Positions 9,253 to 17,863 of a stretch of DNA of 46,547 nucleotides are shown here, one piece after another. The notes below the pieces were generated by a model. It searched no databases and was not told the origin of the DNA. It saw only the letters and a list, made by a program, of their open reading frames with translations. The stretch covers positions 1-46,547 of the forward strand of contig CALVRR010000013.1 in the NCBI GenBank assembly GCA_944358705.1, given 5' to 3'. The DNA is from an uncultured Bacilli bacterium. GTDB taxonomy: Bacteria; Bacillota_I; Bacilli_A; RF39; UBA660. Position numbers and translations under genes: made by a program. Positions within the stretch are counted from its first letter, which is position 1, and each line of letters starts with the position of its first letter.

Positions 9253-10154
9253 ATTTTTAAATACTTCCTTACTGCACTGGCACTACCAACCATACCTACT
9301 AAAATACCAATAATCACTACAATTCCTGCAGTAGAATAAATAAATGGTTCTGGTTTTATTAATTGAATTAGTTGTGTAAATAAGTATCCATCAAAGTGTT
9401 TATAAAATGCTAGATAACCATAGGTTGTAAATATTACTGGAACAATGGATCCAAGTAATCCTAAAATCATACCTTCAATAATGAAAGGGGTTTTAATTGT
9501 AAAGTTACTAGCTCCAACTAATCTCATAATTCCAATTTCTCTTCTTCTGGCAGAAATCGTTAATTTTATTGTATTAATAATTAAGAATACCGTAACTACG
9601 ACTAAGGCAATTACCACTCCATAGGTAACTTTTTCAATAGATGAAAATGCTTTTACCATTTGATCTACCATTCCTTCTCCATATCTAACCGTATTTACTT
9701 TATCTATATTTTCAATTCTATTGGCTGTGTTAGATATTTTTTCTACGTTTTTTACTTTTACTTGAAATGCATCTTTTAATGGACTTTCTTCTTCATTCCA
9801 TTCATCTAAAACCGTATTAAATACTTCGGATTCTTCTTGCATATTTTCTTTTACTTCTTCTTTAGATTCAAAAGTTAAACTTTTTTTATTTACATTTGGT
9901 ATACTTCTTAATTCTTTTTCCACATTACTTATATCTTCTTCTGTGGCATCATTATCGAGAAAAATAACAATCGTTAAATCTTTTTCTATTTCTTTGGTAA
10001 AGTTTTGAACATTAAAGGATGCCATAATCGCAATAGCGACAATAATTAATGTAATTGTAATACATGAAATTGATGCTAGTGATAAACTAAAGTTTCTAAT
10101 TACACTTTTGAATGCATCCCTTATGCTTCTTCCTAACATTCTAAATATTTTCAT
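9249..10154 (-). CDS. ftsX: FtsX, membrane subunit of the FtsEX complex
   Basis: A protein of 301 residues (usual 290-310) with four membrane segments: one near residues 22-47, then three in the C-terminal half. A large external domain (about 50-165) is expected to contact the hydrolase. The opening LGRSIRDAFKSVIRN and the RRREIGIMRLVGAS motif are characteristic. FtsX transmits ATP hydrolysis by FtsE to the extracellular hydrolase. AGAAAGGA upstream supports this start, which overlaps ftsE by 14 bases; an internal ATG at 10139 is the alternative. The hydrolase gene follows with a 4-base overlap. Confidence 0.92.
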   Translation of the reverse strand: MKIFRMLGRSIRDAFKSVIRNFSLSLASISCITITLIIVAIAIMASFNVQNFTKEIEKDLTIVIFLDNDATEEDISNVEKELRSIPNVNKKSLTFESKEEVKENMQEESEVFNTVLDEWNEEESPLKDAFQVKVKNVEKISNTANRIENIDKVNTVRYGEGMVDQMVKAFSSIEKVTYGVVIALVVVTVFLIINTIKLTISARRREIGIMRLVGASNFTIKTPFIIEGMILGLLGSIVPVIFTTYGYLAFYKHFDGYLFTQLIQLIKPEPFIYSTAGIVVIIGILVGMVGSASAVRKYLKI

Positions 10155-10839
10155 CTACATATGTTCCTTTCTGCTTAAAGTTAACCAAATGTCCATCTTT
10201 TAAAGTAACTACTTGCTTTTTCATCCTATTTACTATTTCTTTATCGTGAGTTGCCATAATAATTGTTGTTCCTCTAGTTTTATTGATACTGTCTAATACC
10301 TTCATTATTTCCATACTTCTTTCAGGGTCTAAGTTTCCCGTAGGTTCGTCACATAATAGTAATTTTGGATCATTTACGATTGCTCTTGCTATCGCTACAC
10401 GTTGTTGTTCTCCTCCAGATAATTGATCTGGATAATTGTGCACTTTATTCTTTAATCCTACCTCTTCTAATGCTCGTAATACTTTCGTTCTTGTAACTTC
10501 TTTGCTTGCTCCTATGACTTCCATAGCAAATGCTACATTTTCATATACCGTTAGCTTTGGTAATAATCTATAATCTTGAAACACAATTCCTAGTTTTCTT
10601 CTAAGTTTATATACCTTTTTATTTCTTAGTTTTGCAACATCTAGTCCGCCAACAATAATTTGTCCTTTCGTTGGTTTTTCTTCTCGATATAGCATTTTTA
10701 TTAAAGTACTCTTTCCACTACCAGAACCACCAATTACGAAAGTAAATGAACCCTTTTGGATTGCAAGGTTTAAATCATAAATTGCAGTCACACCATTTTT
10801 ATATTTTTTTTCCACATTTTTAATTCTGATTAAGTCCAT
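10141..10839 (-). CDS. ftsE: FtsE, cell-division ABC ATPase
   Basis: ABC-type ATPase of 232 residues. Walker A GGSGSGKST, signature LSGGEQQRVAIARA, Walker B LLLCDEPTGNLD and the H-loop MATHD are all present. The sequence from IRIKNVEKKYKNG onward is typical FtsE. I chose the ATG at 10839, not an upstream ATG at 10866, because GGAGG lies 7 bases before it. An extended -10 ends 26 bases upstream. It is the first gene of the ftsE-ftsX-M23 hydrolase operon. Confidence 0.93.
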   Translation of the reverse strand: MDLIRIKNVEKKYKNGVTAIYDLNLAIQKGSFTFVIGGSGSGKSTLIKMLYREEKPTKGQIIVGGLDVAKLRNKKVYKLRRKLGIVFQDYRLLPKLTVYENVAFAMEVIGASKEVTRTKVLRALEEVGLKNKVHNYPDQLSGGEQQRVAIARAIVNDPKLLLCDEPTGNLDPERSMEIMKVLDSINKTRGTTIIMATHDKEIVNRMKKQVVTLKDGHLVNFKQKGTYVDENI

Positions 10840-10864
10840 ATTTACCTCCACTCTAGTATATTTC

Positions 10865-10873
10865 ATTATATCA
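10865..10873 (-). promoter_or_regulatory. extended -10 promoter of the ftsEX operon
   Basis: TG-A-TATAAT on the minus strand, about 26 bases before the ftsE ATG. Confidence 0.6.
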
Positions 10874-10886
10874 TATATTTCGACAT

Positions 10887-10918
10887 AACAAAAGAGGAGT
10901 TTTGTGAAATCTCCCCTT
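10887..10918 (-). terminator. terminator after the YitT pair
   Basis: AGGGGAG pairs with CTCCTCT (one wobble), followed by TTTTGTT on the minus strand. It lies immediately upstream of the ftsE promoter. Confidence 0.6.
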
Positions 10919-10926
10919 TCTGTACA

Positions 10927-11796
10927 CTATTTTCCACCCTTTACTTCATAAGCATCTTCTACAACAAAAAATACTTTTGGGTCGATTAATTTTATACCTT
11001 CGGTTAAACGATAGTAATCTCTTTTTGGAATGACAGAAAATAATACATTTCTTTTCTTTTCTAAAAACGCTCCTTTTACATCAAAAATAGTTACCGTATG
11101 CTTTAAATTATTCATAATATATTCTCTTACTTCTTTTTCTTTGGTTGTTACTATATAGAAAGCTTTATTATTAGAAATTCCTAATAATACTTTATCAATC
11201 ATTAGATTATTAATAAAAACTAATATAATTGCATACATCAACATTGACCATCCAAAAAAAATGCTTCCAATAATTATGATTATCGAATTAATCACCATAC
11301 TAGATTTCGCAATTGGAATTTTATGATATTTATATAATATTTGACTAATAATTGGAAGACCTCCATTACTAAATCCAGTTTTATATATAAAACCATTGGC
11401 TAAACCACCGATTACTCCGGCAAAAATAATGATTAAAAATTTATCGTCGTAATTGATTGTAATGTTTTGAGTAAGAAGAGCTGTTAGTTTTACAAATAAA
11501 GGATAGATAAAGGTTGCTAAAATACTTCCTAATGTTCTTTCTTTTCCTAGATACATTAAACTAAAAAATAAGCAAGATAGAGAAATAAGAAAAATCATAA
11601 GGGAGGAGTCTATTTCATAGACATAATTCGTAATAATCGCAATCCCATTTACTCCTCCTGCGACTAAGTCTGTCGGTAATAGTAATAAATTATATACAAA
11701 TGATAGAACTAGTAAGGATATCAATAATATAATAATACGTTTTATAATATCTCTTTTTTGGACTTGATTAATTATATTTTCAAAAAATGTATCCAT
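10927..11796 (-). CDS. YitT family membrane protein (second copy)
   Basis: YitT/DUF161 plus DUF2179 architecture. Five or six hydrophobic segments in about residues 20-200 include the motif LPTDLVAGGVNGIAIITNY, repeated as KTGFSNGGLPIISQ. A soluble C-terminal domain follows (about 210-289), with AFYIVTTKEKEVREYI and the closing FFVVEDAYEVKGG. The molecular function of the family is unsettled. It overlaps the upstream paralogue by one base, so the pair is one transcription unit. Confidence 0.85.
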   Translation of the reverse strand: MDTFFENIINQVQKRDIIKRIIILLISLLVLSFVYNLLLLPTDLVAGGVNGIAIITNYVYEIDSSLMIFLISLSCLFFSLMYLGKERTLGSILATFIYPLFVKLTALLTQNITINYDDKFLIIIFAGVIGGLANGFIYKTGFSNGGLPIISQILYKYHKIPIAKSSMVINSIIIIIGSIFFGWSMLMYAIILVFINNLMIDKVLLGISNNKAFYIVTTKEKEVREYIMNNLKHTVTIFDVKGAFLEKKRNVLFSVIPKRDYYRLTEGIKLIDPKVFFVVEDAYEVKGGK

Positions 11797-12677
11797 TATT
11801 CACCTCCAAAAACCTCATAGGCATCCGTTACTACAAAAAAGGCATTTGGATCAATTTGGTGAATTCCCTCTTTTAACCTATAATAATCTTTGGTTGGAAG
11901 TACACACATTAGGACATTTTCTCGTTCTTTTGCAAAACCTCCTTTGGCATTAAAAACAGTTACTCCATGATTTAGATATTTTAGAATATATTCTTTTATT
12001 TTTTTCTCTTCATCCGTTACAATATAGAAAGCTTTACTATCGGATACTCCTAATATTACTCTATCTGACATAAAACTTATCACATATAATACTATGATAG
12101 AATACATAAAATGTGTTGGTCCAAAAACAAAAGCTGTTAATAAAACAATAGAACCATCACAATATAACATGCTATTTCCCATACTTATTTTTAAATACTT
12201 TGATAAAATCTGATTAATGATATCTGTTCCTCCGGTAGTAAATCCGGCTTTATAAATCATTCCAGCACCAAAACCATACACTACCCCACCAAAAACCGAT
12301 ATTAATAATAATTGATCTGTGTCTATATTAATAATACTTCCAATATTACTTGTTAGATTTACAAAAACTGGAAATAGTATGGAACCTAACATTGTCGCTT
12401 TTGTCTTCTTTTTTCCTAATAAGAAATAACTTAATATTAATAACAAGAGATCGGCTATTAAAATTACAATAGAGTTATCTAATCCTGTTAAATAATTTAC
12501 AATAATTGCTAAACCTCCAACTCCTCCTGCGACAATGTTATTGGGTGCTAAAAACAAGTTGTAGGAGATTGCTATTAGTAGACAACCAAAAATAAATTCT
12601 ATATGGCGTTTTACACTAGATTTTGAGTTTATTTGCTCTAATATCTTTAAATCTTTCTCTTTCGAAAACCATTTCAT
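11796..12677 (-). CDS. YitT family membrane protein (first copy)
   Basis: Same architecture as its downstream neighbour: a membrane domain with LAPNNIVAGGVGGLAIIVNY and KAGFTTGGTDIINQ, then DUF2179 ending FFVVTDAYEVFGG. The two look like an old tandem duplication, since the motif layout is alike but the sequence is well diverged. I take the ATG at 12677 (293 aa) rather than a GTG at 12689 because GGTGAGG lies about 5 bases before it. It lies 23 bases downstream of prfB and may be cotranscribed with it. Confidence 0.85.
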   Translation of the reverse strand: MKWFSKEKDLKILEQINSKSSVKRHIEFIFGCLLIAISYNLFLAPNNIVAGGVGGLAIIVNYLTGLDNSIVILIADLLLLILSYFLLGKKKTKATMLGSILFPVFVNLTSNIGSIINIDTDQLLLISVFGGVVYGFGAGMIYKAGFTTGGTDIINQILSKYLKISMGNSMLYCDGSIVLLTAFVFGPTHFMYSIIVLYVISFMSDRVILGVSDSKAFYIVTDEEKKIKEYILKYLNHGVTVFNAKGGFAKERENVLMCVLPTKDYYRLKEGIHQIDPNAFFVVTDAYEVFGGE

Positions 12678-12700
12678 TTGCACCCTCACCTTTATTCTTA

Positions 12701-13796
12701 TTATTTATTTTTTAGATTTGCTTCTATAAACATGTCAATATCACCATCTAGTACTTTCCCTACACTGCTTGTTTCCACATTTGTTCTATGATCTTTTACC
12801 ATGGAATATGGATGTAAAACATAACTTCTAATTTGAGAACCAAAATTAATATTCATTTGATCTCCTTTGATGGCATTTAATTCTTGTTCTTGCTCTTCTA
12901 GTTTCTTTATTAGGAGCTTATTTTTTAACACTTTTAATGCTTGCTCTTTGTTTTGGATTTGACTTCTTTCATTTTGACAAGTTACTACAATTTTGGTTGG
13001 GAGATGAGTGATTCTTACGGCAGAATCCGTTGTATTTACTCCTTGACCTCCTGCACCAGTCGAACGATAAACATCTATTTTTAAATCTTTTTCATCTATT
13101 TCAATATCATTGTCTTGTTCTATTTCTGGCGTTACTTCTATGGAGGCAAAGGAAGTGTGACGTCTATTGTTAGAATCAAACGGAGAAAGCCGAACTAATC
13201 TATGGACTCCTTTTTCATTTTTTAAATATCCATAAGCGTTCGTTCCTTTTATTCTAATGGCCACACTTTTTATTCCTGCTTCTTCTCCATCTTGATAGTC
13301 CAATACTTCTACTTTGTATTTCTTTTTTTCACACCATCTTGTATACATTCGATAAAGCATTAATGCCCAGTCACAAGACTCTGTTCCCCCAGCACCCGGA
13401 TGAATTTCTAAGATGCAATCATTTTTATCATACGGACCATTTAATAGTAATAGCAAACTCACTTCTTCTACTTTCTGTTCTATTGCAACAGTTTCTTGTT
13501 CTAATTCTTGAAGTGAATTTTCATCTTTTTCTAGTTCTAGTAGATCTACGAATTCTAAATCATCTTCTACCCTTCTCAATAGTTCTTCTACACTTTCTAC
13601 GGTTGCTTTTTCATCATTTAATTCTTTAATTATTTTTTCTGCATTTTGTCTATCATTCCAAAAATCCGTTCTATTTGTTTCTGATTCTAATTTCTCTACC
13701 TTTTTCTTTATAGAATCGATGTCAAAGTGACCTCCATAATTCTTTTAATTCTTGTTTCTTATTTTTCAAAATTTCTTTTATTTCTCTTAATTCCAT
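12701..13796 (-). CDS. prfB: peptide chain release factor 2, programmed +1 frameshift
   Basis: RF2 recognises UAA and UGA and releases the peptide. The gene is two parts: 13796-13725 (24 codons, MELREIKEIL...) and 13723-12701. At the junction the message reads GGAGG-TCA-CTT-TGA-C; the ribosome slips +1 on CTT so that TGA is skipped and GAC (Asp) follows. The SD-like GGAGG lies 3 bases before CTT, the spacing of the classic E. coli site. The product is 364 aa, normal for RF2. Both key motifs are present: SPF in RLVRLSPFDS (stop recognition) and GGQ in GAGGQGVN (peptidyl hydrolysis). The start ATG has AAGGAG upstream. Low RF2 would raise frameshifting, giving autoregulation. Confidence 0.95.
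13721..13737 (-). promoter_or_regulatory. prfB frameshift signal
   Basis: Minus-strand SD-like GGAGG, then TCA, slippery CTT and in-frame TGA followed by C. This is the canonical RF2 recoding arrangement. Confidence 0.93.
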
Positions 13797-13937
13797 TTTC
13801 TCTCTCCTTTTTAGTTTGTGCTAGTTTTTCTTTTCTATTCTTTTCTTAAGTCAATGATAAGGTAACATATTTTTTTTCTTTTCTCAAATATTTTTTAATT
13901 TTTTTGTATACATTTTTTCTTTTTTACATATATTATT

Positions 13938-14010
13938 AGTGAGGAAGGTTCACTGTTACGTGTGAAGATCCTCTGTAAATAGATATAGGAGCCTAATTGG
14001 CTCCTTTTTT
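13938..14010 (+). ncRNA. candidate small RNA with intrinsic terminator
   Basis: A plus-strand structured stretch between two minus-strand genes. GAGGA (13941-13945) can pair with TCCTC (13969-13973), enclosing TTCAC/GTGAA around an 8-base loop. About 14 bases later a strong terminator (AGGAGCC, TAATT, GGCTCCT and six T) ends the unit. A TATTAT box lies just upstream (13931-13936), with TTGTAT at 13904 as a poorly spaced -35. No plausible reading frame lies inside and no plus-strand gene follows. I do not recognise a known RNA family. Confidence 0.5.
13987..14010 (+). terminator. terminator of the candidate small RNA
   Basis: 7-bp GC-rich stem AGGAGCC/GGCTCCT with a 5-base loop and a T run on the plus strand only, so it serves plus-strand transcription. 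Confidence 0.85.
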
Positions 14011-14016
14011 ATTAAT

Positions 14017-14040
14017 AAAAAAAAGAGTTTTTACTCTTTA
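14017..14040 (-). terminator. terminator overlapping a stop codon
   Basis: AAAGAGT, a short A loop, ACTCTTT and a T run on the minus strand. The stem begins inside the TAA of the gene at 14038. Confidence 0.75.
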
Positions 14041-14853
14041 AATTATCGTCTTTGCGTAGACAGTTACTTTCGGTTGACTTTGCGACGCTTGTGATTCATA
14101 AACTTTTGTTTCTAATGGTGACAATCCAGCTAACTCAGAGATCATAAGTTTTCCTTGGATTAATGATTTCTTATATTGAGTGAAGTTTGCTCTTTCATAG
14201 TATGAAGTATCATCCGTTATCCCATGAAAGTCAATAAAACTTTGATAAAATTGTTGTTGTACTTCGGCATTATGTTTTAATGTTTCTTCTTCCACTGGAG
14301 ACTTTAATTCTTCTATTGCTGATTTTAGTCTTACTTTTTCTTCTTCTTTACAACTTCTGCATTGAGAAATTTCTGTCATTTCACTAAGGTAAGCATCTTT
14401 TAATTCTTTATCTTGGGCTTGTTTATATAAGCTTACTTTGATATCACCATTATTATCTTTAAAATCAAATATTGGAAAACAACTACTTTGATCTTGATTT
14501 ATGCCAACAATATTAAGTGAAGACATATTTCCTCTACGACTACATAAAATAATTGCCTTTTCCTGGGTTTCTCTTACAATATTAAGTGCACTACTATAGA
14601 TGTTTAATTTTATAATTTCTTCGTAATCTCTTAATTCTGTTATTACTGTAGGTAATTGTCCATCTAACACCGATTCTTTTATTTCATATAGAGATTCTAA
14701 TTTTCTCATTGTAGACTCGTTTAAAGAATCTCTAAATTTTTCTAACTTATTTTTTAGACTTTCGGCATATTTTCTTTCCTCTTCAATTTCTTTTTTTGAT
14801 GAGCATAAGGAATCATAGGATTTCACTACGCTATCATTTGTTAATAATACCAT
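14038..14853 (-). CDS. hypothetical coiled-coil protein, 271 aa
   Basis: I do not recognise the family. Residues about 15-60 and 165-195 look like charged coiled coil. The middle has short beta-like segments (KAIILCSRRGNMSSLNIVGI). A CRSC pair lies near residue 165, but there is no second pair to make a zinc site. There is no signal peptide or membrane segment. GGGGGAAAATGA precedes the ATG, and a perfect TTGACA-17-TATAAT promoter lies upstream, so it should be well expressed. The gene is monocistronic with its own terminator. Confidence 0.6.
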   Translation of the reverse strand: MVLLTNDSVVKSYDSLCSSKKEIEEERKYAESLKNKLEKFRDSLNESTMRKLESLYEIKESVLDGQLPTVITELRDYEEIIKLNIYSSALNIVRETQEKAIILCSRRGNMSSLNIVGINQDQSSCFPIFDFKDNNGDIKVSLYKQAQDKELKDAYLSEMTEISQCRSCKEEEKVRLKSAIEELKSPVEEETLKHNAEVQQQFYQSFIDFHGITDDTSYYERANFTQYKKSLIQGKLMISELAGLSPLETKVYESQASQSQPKVTVYAKTII

Positions 14854-14882
14854 TCATTTTCCCCCTTCATTTATGTAGGCAA

Positions 14883-14911
14883 ATTATATCATAATTTCGT
14901 GATTTTGTCAA
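14883..14911 (-). promoter_or_regulatory. consensus promoter of the 271-aa gene
   Basis: Minus strand TTGACA (14911-14906), 17-base spacer ending in TGA, TATAAT (14888-14883). This is among the best promoter matches in the window. Confidence 0.85.
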
Positions 14912-14975
14912 TTTTCATCTTTTTGATTTTAACCATTACTCCTTCCTATTTTATATATTACAAATTTCTAATTTC

Positions 14976-15004
14976 AAAATAAAAGACTCTATTCTGAGTC
15001 TTTT
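14976..15004 (-). terminator. terminator of the dehydrogenase gene
   Basis: AAAAGACTC, a 6-base loop, GAGTCTTTT on the minus strand. Confidence 0.8.
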
Positions 15005-15011
15005 TCTACTT

Positions 15012-16067
15012 TTAATTATTTATTATAGATTTTAATTCTCCCATACGAGATGTTGGTACGAAACCAGCTTCTGATCTAATTACATCTGGAATTCTATTTA
15101 CTACGGTTGCACAAGTAAGTTCTACTGTGTTAGGTTTTTCAATTACCATAGTAGTATTTGGTTCTCCATAAACAGTCCATTCGTTTCTATCAAATTCATC
15201 TTTGTTGTATACTTTTCCGATACATTCTGTTTCTAGAGTGATTCCTTCTTTCGTTTCTGTTGTAACAACAGCACTCATACCTGTTGCCATTCCAGTTTTT
15301 ACAGTCATTCCTAGGGTACTAGATTCAATATCATAATCGTTGAACTGTGGTACACATTTTTGTCTTTGACTAATTACGGTTAGTCCTAATTTATCACATA
15401 GCCAGCCATTTACATTCCACATGTAAGATGGTGCATATGCTCCACTTTCAATTACTTTCTGTCTTTCTTCGTCTGAAATTTCATCTGCAGAAGCTACGTC
15501 TCGTTCAAATTCTTCTTTGGTTAGCCCTGCTCCATGAGCTTTCGCTAAAGCTATTCCATAATCTTCTACATTATAAGAAGAACTACCTTTAATTTTCGTA
15601 ATATTATGACTAGCTCCTACTAGAGTGGTAATTAAATTTCCCCAGAAAGCATCTTGGTATCCACTACCAGTAATGGTACAATTGTTTTCTTTAGCAAGTT
15701 TATCAATTTTCATTGTTAAGTTTGGATTCGAATTCATTGGGAAGAATGCTTCTTCGCATGTAGTAATGGCATTAACACCACATTTTGCACAATTCATTAA
15801 TGGTTCTTCCACATCTGCAAGTAAACTCATTGTCGTTATAATTGCACAATCTGGTTTTAAGCTATTTAAAAGTTCTTCTGCTTTTGTAGCATCTTCTACA
15901 ATTACACCTGTTTTATCTGTATTCATGATATCTCCGATATCTTTCCCAATTACTTCTGGATTATTATCGACTGCTCCTACGATTGTTCCACCATTTTCTA
16001 TTACATAGCGCATAGTGAAAACACTCATTTTTCCACATCCATATTGAAATATTTTTAATCCTTTCAT
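15012..16067 (-). CDS. NAD(P)-dependent dehydrogenase, 2,4-diaminopentanoate dehydrogenase-like
   Basis: An N-terminal Rossmann domain of the DapB type: LKIFQYGCGKMS (glycine-rich loop), then GAVDNNPEVIGKDIGDI, where an acidic residue ends the second strand. The C-terminal region (from about residue 130, GSGYQDAFWGNLITTLVG) resembles the substrate domain of 2,4-diaminopentanoate dehydrogenase, an ornithine-fermentation enzyme. No other ornithine-pathway gene is nearby, so the true substrate may be another amine or amino acid. The length (351) fits the family. A TGC-TATAAT promoter lies about 23 bases upstream and the gene has its own terminator, so it is monocistronic. Confidence 0.7.
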   Translation of the reverse strand: MKGLKIFQYGCGKMSVFTMRYVIENGGTIVGAVDNNPEVIGKDIGDIMNTDKTGVIVEDATKAEELLNSLKPDCAIITTMSLLADVEEPLMNCAKCGVNAITTCEEAFFPMNSNPNLTMKIDKLAKENNCTITGSGYQDAFWGNLITTLVGASHNITKIKGSSSYNVEDYGIALAKAHGAGLTKEEFERDVASADEISDEERQKVIESGAYAPSYMWNVNGWLCDKLGLTVISQRQKCVPQFNDYDIESSTLGMTVKTGMATGMSAVVTTETKEGITLETECIGKVYNKDEFDRNEWTVYGEPNTTMVIEKPNTVELTCATVVNRIPDVIRSEAGFVPTSRMGELKSIINN

Positions 16068-16089
16068 ATTTTCCCTACCTTTCCTCTTT

Positions 16090-16098
16090 ATTATAGCA
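16090..16098 (-). promoter_or_regulatory. extended -10 promoter
   Basis: Minus-strand TG-C-TATAAT, followed by AGGAAAGGTAGGG before the ATG at 16067. Confidence 0.65.
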
Positions 16099-16126
16099 CT
16101 CTATTTTATGAAATTTGTCAAATAAA

Positions 16127-16174
16127 AAAAGGAAAAGTAAATATTTTAGTGTAAGTTTACATTCTTTTCCTTTT
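16127..16174 (-). terminator. terminator enclosing a stop codon
   Basis: AAAAGGAAAAG pairs with CTTTTCCTTTT on the minus strand, followed by a T run. The TAA of the Nudix gene lies in the loop side. Confidence 0.7.
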
Positions 16175-16759
16175 CCACTCTATATATTTTTTTATTAAAT
16201 CTGGATCATGTTGATTTTCTGGTAAATTATTTAAAGAAAAATATTTTAATTCTTTTGATTCTTCTTGTCGTTTTATTTCTCCAGAGAACTTAGTAATATG
16301 ATATAGTATGGTATTACTAATTACTGTATCTCCATTTGGATAAGTATAGCGTCGTGATGGTCCGGATACTGCATCAATCATTTTTAAATCTTCTTTCTCC
16401 ACTTCAAGATTGGTTTCTTCTTTTACTTCTCTAATAATCGTTTCTTCAAATGTTTCATTTGCTTCTTGACATCCACCTGGTAATCCCCAATTATCGTCAT
16501 CTACTCTTCTTTGTAATAATATTTCTCCTTTTTCATTCTCTATTATTGCAGCGGCACCATCTTGTAATATTGGAATTATATGTTGCAACTCTCCCATACA
16601 TTTTCTTAAAAATACAGGGTAACCGATTACTTTACTTAATTCTATAATTTCATCTATGGTTAACTTTTTTACTATTTCTACTAGTTCTTCATATGATAAA
16701 TTGCTTTGTTCTAGATGTGATAAATTTCTATTTTTTTCGATTATCTTATTATCTGCCAT
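16157..16759 (-). CDS. Nudix hydrolase with N-terminal helical extension
   Basis: The Nudix box is complete: GGCQEANETFEETIIREVKE continuing ETNL, matching GX5EX7REUXEEXGU apart from the Gly before the last position. About 60 extra residues precede the Nudix fold, mostly helical and charged (SYEELVEIVKKLTIDEII). The family hydrolyses nucleoside diphosphates linked to a second moiety; the specificity is not readable. AAGGAG precedes the ATG. It lies upstream of the dehydrogenase gene but is separated from it by a terminator. Confidence 0.85.
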   Translation of the reverse strand: MADNKIIEKNRNLSHLEQSNLSYEELVEIVKKLTIDEIIELSKVIGYPVFLRKCMGELQHIIPILQDGAAAIIENEKGEILLQRRVDDDNWGLPGGCQEANETFEETIIREVKEETNLEVEKEDLKMIDAVSGPSRRYTYPNGDTVISNTILYHITKFSGEIKRQEESKELKYFSLNNLPENQHDPDLIKKYIEWKRKRM

Positions 16760-16800
16760 TTCTTACTTCTCCTTCTTTTTCATAAAATGATACTAAATTT

Positions 16801-17844
16801 TTATTCTTCTTTTAATATATTTTTTATTATTCTTATATAACTTTCATATCTATCTTTATTGATTATTCCTTTTTTTACTGCTTGTTTTACCATACAATCT
16901 TTTTCTGTTTCTTTATAATGAAGACAGTCTTTATATTTACATTTATCTCTCCAAGTAGCAAATTCTTTAAAATAATTTTTAATTTCATCTGTCGTAAATG
17001 TAGATACATCTAGACTTCTAATACCTGGTGTATCTATTATTGATGAGTTTTCTTCCCAAACATAGAATTTTGATTTTGTTGTTGTATGACGTCCACGTTT
17101 ACTTTTCATACTGACATTCCCAACTGCTGTTTTTTCTTCCTTCATAATTTCATTAATTAATGAAGATTTTCCTACTCCACTATTTCCAACTAGTATCGCT
17201 TGGTTGCCTCTTAAATGTTTTTTTAAATTTTCTATCCCAATATGTGTATATGTTGAAGTCTCTATAATCGGAATGTTTAAATTTCTATATACATCTAATA
17301 TTTTATCTTCTTTTTCTGTCTTTAAATCGCATTTATTTAAACATATTATTGGCTTTATATTACTATTTTCTAAAATTATTAAATATCTATCAATAAATTT
17401 GGGATGTAGAGGAGGTTCTTTTGCTGCTACGGTGATTACTGCTAATGTAATGTTAGCAGCAATACTTTGTATGGCCATTACATTATCGGAAACTCTTGTA
17501 CTATCTTTCTTTATGCGTGTCAATATTGTCTTTCTCTTTATTAAGTTTTCAATTATATAGTTGTTTTTTTCTTTTAATAATTTTATTTTATCCCCTGGTA
17601 AAAATATTTTATTACATGGAACATTGATTCCTTTTCTTAACTTTGCTTCTATTACTTCATTATTATATAATATCCAGGCACTATTATAGGACACTTCTAT
17701 AATAATTGCAGTGTCGTTGTTATCTTCAACAATAAAATCTTTGGGGATATTTTTTGTTTTAGATAATAAATTCTCTTTTATTTTATTTTTCTTATTGATG
17801 CTCTTTTTTAATTTAAAACTATCATAAGAATTATAATGAGCCAT
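16801..17844 (-). CDS. rsgA: RsgA, ribosome small-subunit GTPase
   Basis: Circularly permuted GTPase that matures the 30S subunit. An N-terminal OB-fold (about residues 35-110) is followed by the permuted G domain: NKCDL (170-174, G4) comes before GNSGVGKSS (220-228, G1), with DTPG (271-274, G3). The C-terminal zinc module uses Cys302, Cys307, His309 and Cys317. The N-terminus carries about 30 extra Lys-rich residues. AGGAGAG precedes the ATG. It is 19 bases downstream of the GNAT gene and probably cotranscribed. Confidence 0.95.
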   Translation of the reverse strand: MAHYNSYDSFKLKKSINKKNKIKENLLSKTKNIPKDFIVEDNNDTAIIIEVSYNSAWILYNNEVIEAKLRKGINVPCNKIFLPGDKIKLLKEKNNYIIENLIKRKTILTRIKKDSTRVSDNVMAIQSIAANITLAVITVAAKEPPLHPKFIDRYLIILENSNIKPIICLNKCDLKTEKEDKILDVYRNLNIPIIETSTYTHIGIENLKKHLRGNQAILVGNSGVGKSSLINEIMKEEKTAVGNVSMKSKRGRHTTTKSKFYVWEENSSIIDTPGIRSLDVSTFTTDEIKNYFKEFATWRDKCKYKDCLHYKETEKDCMVKQAVKKGIINKDRYESYIRIIKNILKEE

Positions 17845-17863
17845 TTCATCTCTCCTAACTATG

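Noticed and set aside
13938..14010. PreQ1, fluoride, mini-ykkC or SRP RNA identity for the small RNA
   Set aside because: Conserved bases of these classes are missing and no gene lies downstream on the same strand, so a riboswitch is unlikely.
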